Assembly (NCBI GenBank): GCA_964567045.1
Contig: CAZMLE010000154.1
Coordinates: 1-5,717 of the forward strand
Length of the DNA: 5,717 bases
Source: JAFNGF01 sp964567045
GTDB taxonomy: Bacteria; Planctomycetota; Phycisphaerae; Sedimentisphaerales; Anaerobacaceae
Direction of reading: 5' to 3'
The notes beneath the pieces are model-generated. The model did no database searches. It saw only the letters and a program-made list of their open reading frames with translations, and was not told the origin of the DNA. A program made the translations under genes and the position numbers. Shown one piece after another: positions 4,906 through 5,717 of this stretch; the stretch's first letter is position 1; each line of letters begins with the position of its first letter.

Positions 4906-5717
4906 ATGAAGAAATTGTGGGTAAATGTTGTTCCGTACGAAAAGGGGCTTGCTATCGCGGCGCTGGAAAGTGGTGCTGAGGCGCTCGTCCTGCCGGACGG
5001 CAAAAGCGAAATTGCTCGGCAGTTCGGCAAAATAAAAACCATCGAAAAAAACGGCGACCTCAAGCCGGGCGTCGATGTCGAGTTCATAGATATAGCAGGC
5101 AAAGCCGACGAAGATAGGGCTGCGGCGGTTCCCACTGACAAAATTCTCGTCCTGCGAATGCTCGACTGGACGATCATCCCGATTGAAAATCTGCTCGCCC
5201 AACGTGGCAAGAATATCATCGCGCAGGTCGAAAACAGCAAACAAGCCAAACTTATGGTCGAGATTCTTGAAAAAGGAGTGGATGGCGTCCTGCTCAATAC
5301 CACTGATCCCAGCGAGATTAAAAAAACAGCTGAGATCATTCACGGCATAAGCGAGAAAATTCCCTTAGTAATAGCTACAATCACAGGCACTAAGCAGCTT
5401 GGTATGGGTGATCGGTCGTGTCTTGATACATGTACGCAAATGACGCTCGGCGAAGGCATGCTCATCGGCAATACGGCTTCGGGCTTTTTTTTGGTGCACT
5501 CTGAATCCGTCGAGAACCCTTATGTTGCCTCCCGGCCTTTCCGCGTCAACGCCGGCGCCGTGCACGCATACACCTTAACGCCGGGCGGAAAAACTAAATA
5601 CCTGGCAGACCTAAAAGCCGGCGACGAAGTCATGCTGGTAAATTTTCAAGGCAAAAGTCAAACCGCCTATTTAGGCAGAAACAAGATCGAAAAACGCCCA
5701 ATGATGCTCATCGAGGC
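4906..5717 (+). CDS. aroB': 3-dehydroquinate synthase II, 3' end cut by the window
   Basis: This cytoplasmic enzyme carries out the NAD-dependent oxidative deamination and cyclisation of 2-amino-3,7-dideoxy-D-threo-hept-6-ulosonate to 3-dehydroquinate, the step after ADH synthase. It is unrelated in sequence to classical AroB. 270 codons are present and open to the right edge; about 50 more would be expected from the family's length. Diagnostic stretches are 'DWTIIPIENLLAQ' in the N-terminal half, 'GMGDRSCLDTC' (166-176), 'LGEGMLIG' (181-188), 'FRVNAGAVHAY' (212-222), 'PGGKTKYL' (226-233) and 'GRNKIEKRPMMLIEA' at the edge. AAGGA (4893-4897) lies eight bases before the ATG, fixing the start. 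It is divergent from hicA with a 77-base gap. GriH, which with GriI makes 3-amino-4-hydroxybenzoate in Streptomyces, is a homologue, so a secondary-metabolite role is the main alternative. Confidence 0.9.
   Translation, partial: MKKLWVNVVPYEKGLAIAALESGAEALVLPDGKSEIARQFGKIKTIEKNGDLKPGVDVEFIDIAGKADEDRAAAVPTDKILVLRMLDWTIIPIENLLAQRGKNIIAQVENSKQAKLMVEILEKGVDGVLLNTTDPSEIKKTAEIIHGISEKIPLVIATITGTKQLGMGDRSCLDTCTQMTLGEGMLIGNTASGFFLVHSESVENPYVASRPFRVNAGAVHAYTLTPGGKTKYLADLKAGDEVMLVNFQGKSQTAYLGRNKIEKRPMMLIE

Noticed and set aside
4744..5343. Long minus-strand frames opposite the dehydroquinate synthase gene
   Set aside because: The plus strand carries an unmistakable conserved enzyme with its own ribosome binding site; the minus frames overlap both it and hicA and look like shadows.

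Overview
The window most likely comes from a Planctomycetota bacterium of the Phycisphaerae / Sedimentisphaerales type. This is inferred from the secreted C10 peptidase, which ends in a dockerin-like module with the 'DLAIFADNWL' style of repeat common in that group, and from an archaeal-type route into aromatic amino acid synthesis in an otherwise bacterial setting (consensus sigma-70 promoters, Shine-Dalgarno sites, a HicAB toxin-antitoxin pair). No rRNA or marker gene is present to confirm it.

Layout. (1) Positions 1-1943: a perfect sigma-70 promoter (TTGACA-17-TATAAT), a long foldable 5' leader, and a large secreted cysteine peptidase gene (streptopain / C10) with a C-terminal carboxypeptidase-regulatory-like domain and a dockerin-like module, then a weak terminator. 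(2) 1945-2842: a gene for 2-amino-3,7-dideoxy-D-threo-hept-6-ulosonate synthase (ADH synthase), closed by a strong hairpin terminator. (3) 2843-4862: a stretch whose genes all lie on the minus strand. It holds an unexplained foldable segment, a secreted trypsin-like serine peptidase gene with its own perfect sigma-70 promoter, a 384-base gene-free segment with short repeats, and a compact hicA-hicB operon. (4) 4906 to the right edge: 3-dehydroquinate synthase II, cut by the window end.

How the genes work together. ADH synthase and dehydroquinate synthase II catalyse consecutive steps from aspartate semialdehyde plus a C6 sugar-phosphate donor to 3-dehydroquinate, replacing DAHP synthase and classical AroB. 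Here the two co-directional genes are separated by about 2.1 kb of oppositely oriented peptidase and toxin-antitoxin genes and by a terminator, so they cannot form a simple operon. The two peptidases share no family or operon, but both carry export signals, and both genes have consensus promoters and leaders of over 100 nt.

Most worth a second look: two mutually exclusive hairpins that each bury one of two possible start codons of the C10 peptidase gene; the interrupted ADH synthase / dehydroquinate synthase II pair; a palindromic -10 element shared by an apparently leaderless hicA and the divergent dehydroquinate synthase gene; and a three-way-junction-like fold between two convergent genes. 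I see no CRISPR array, transposase, integrase, tRNA or rRNA.
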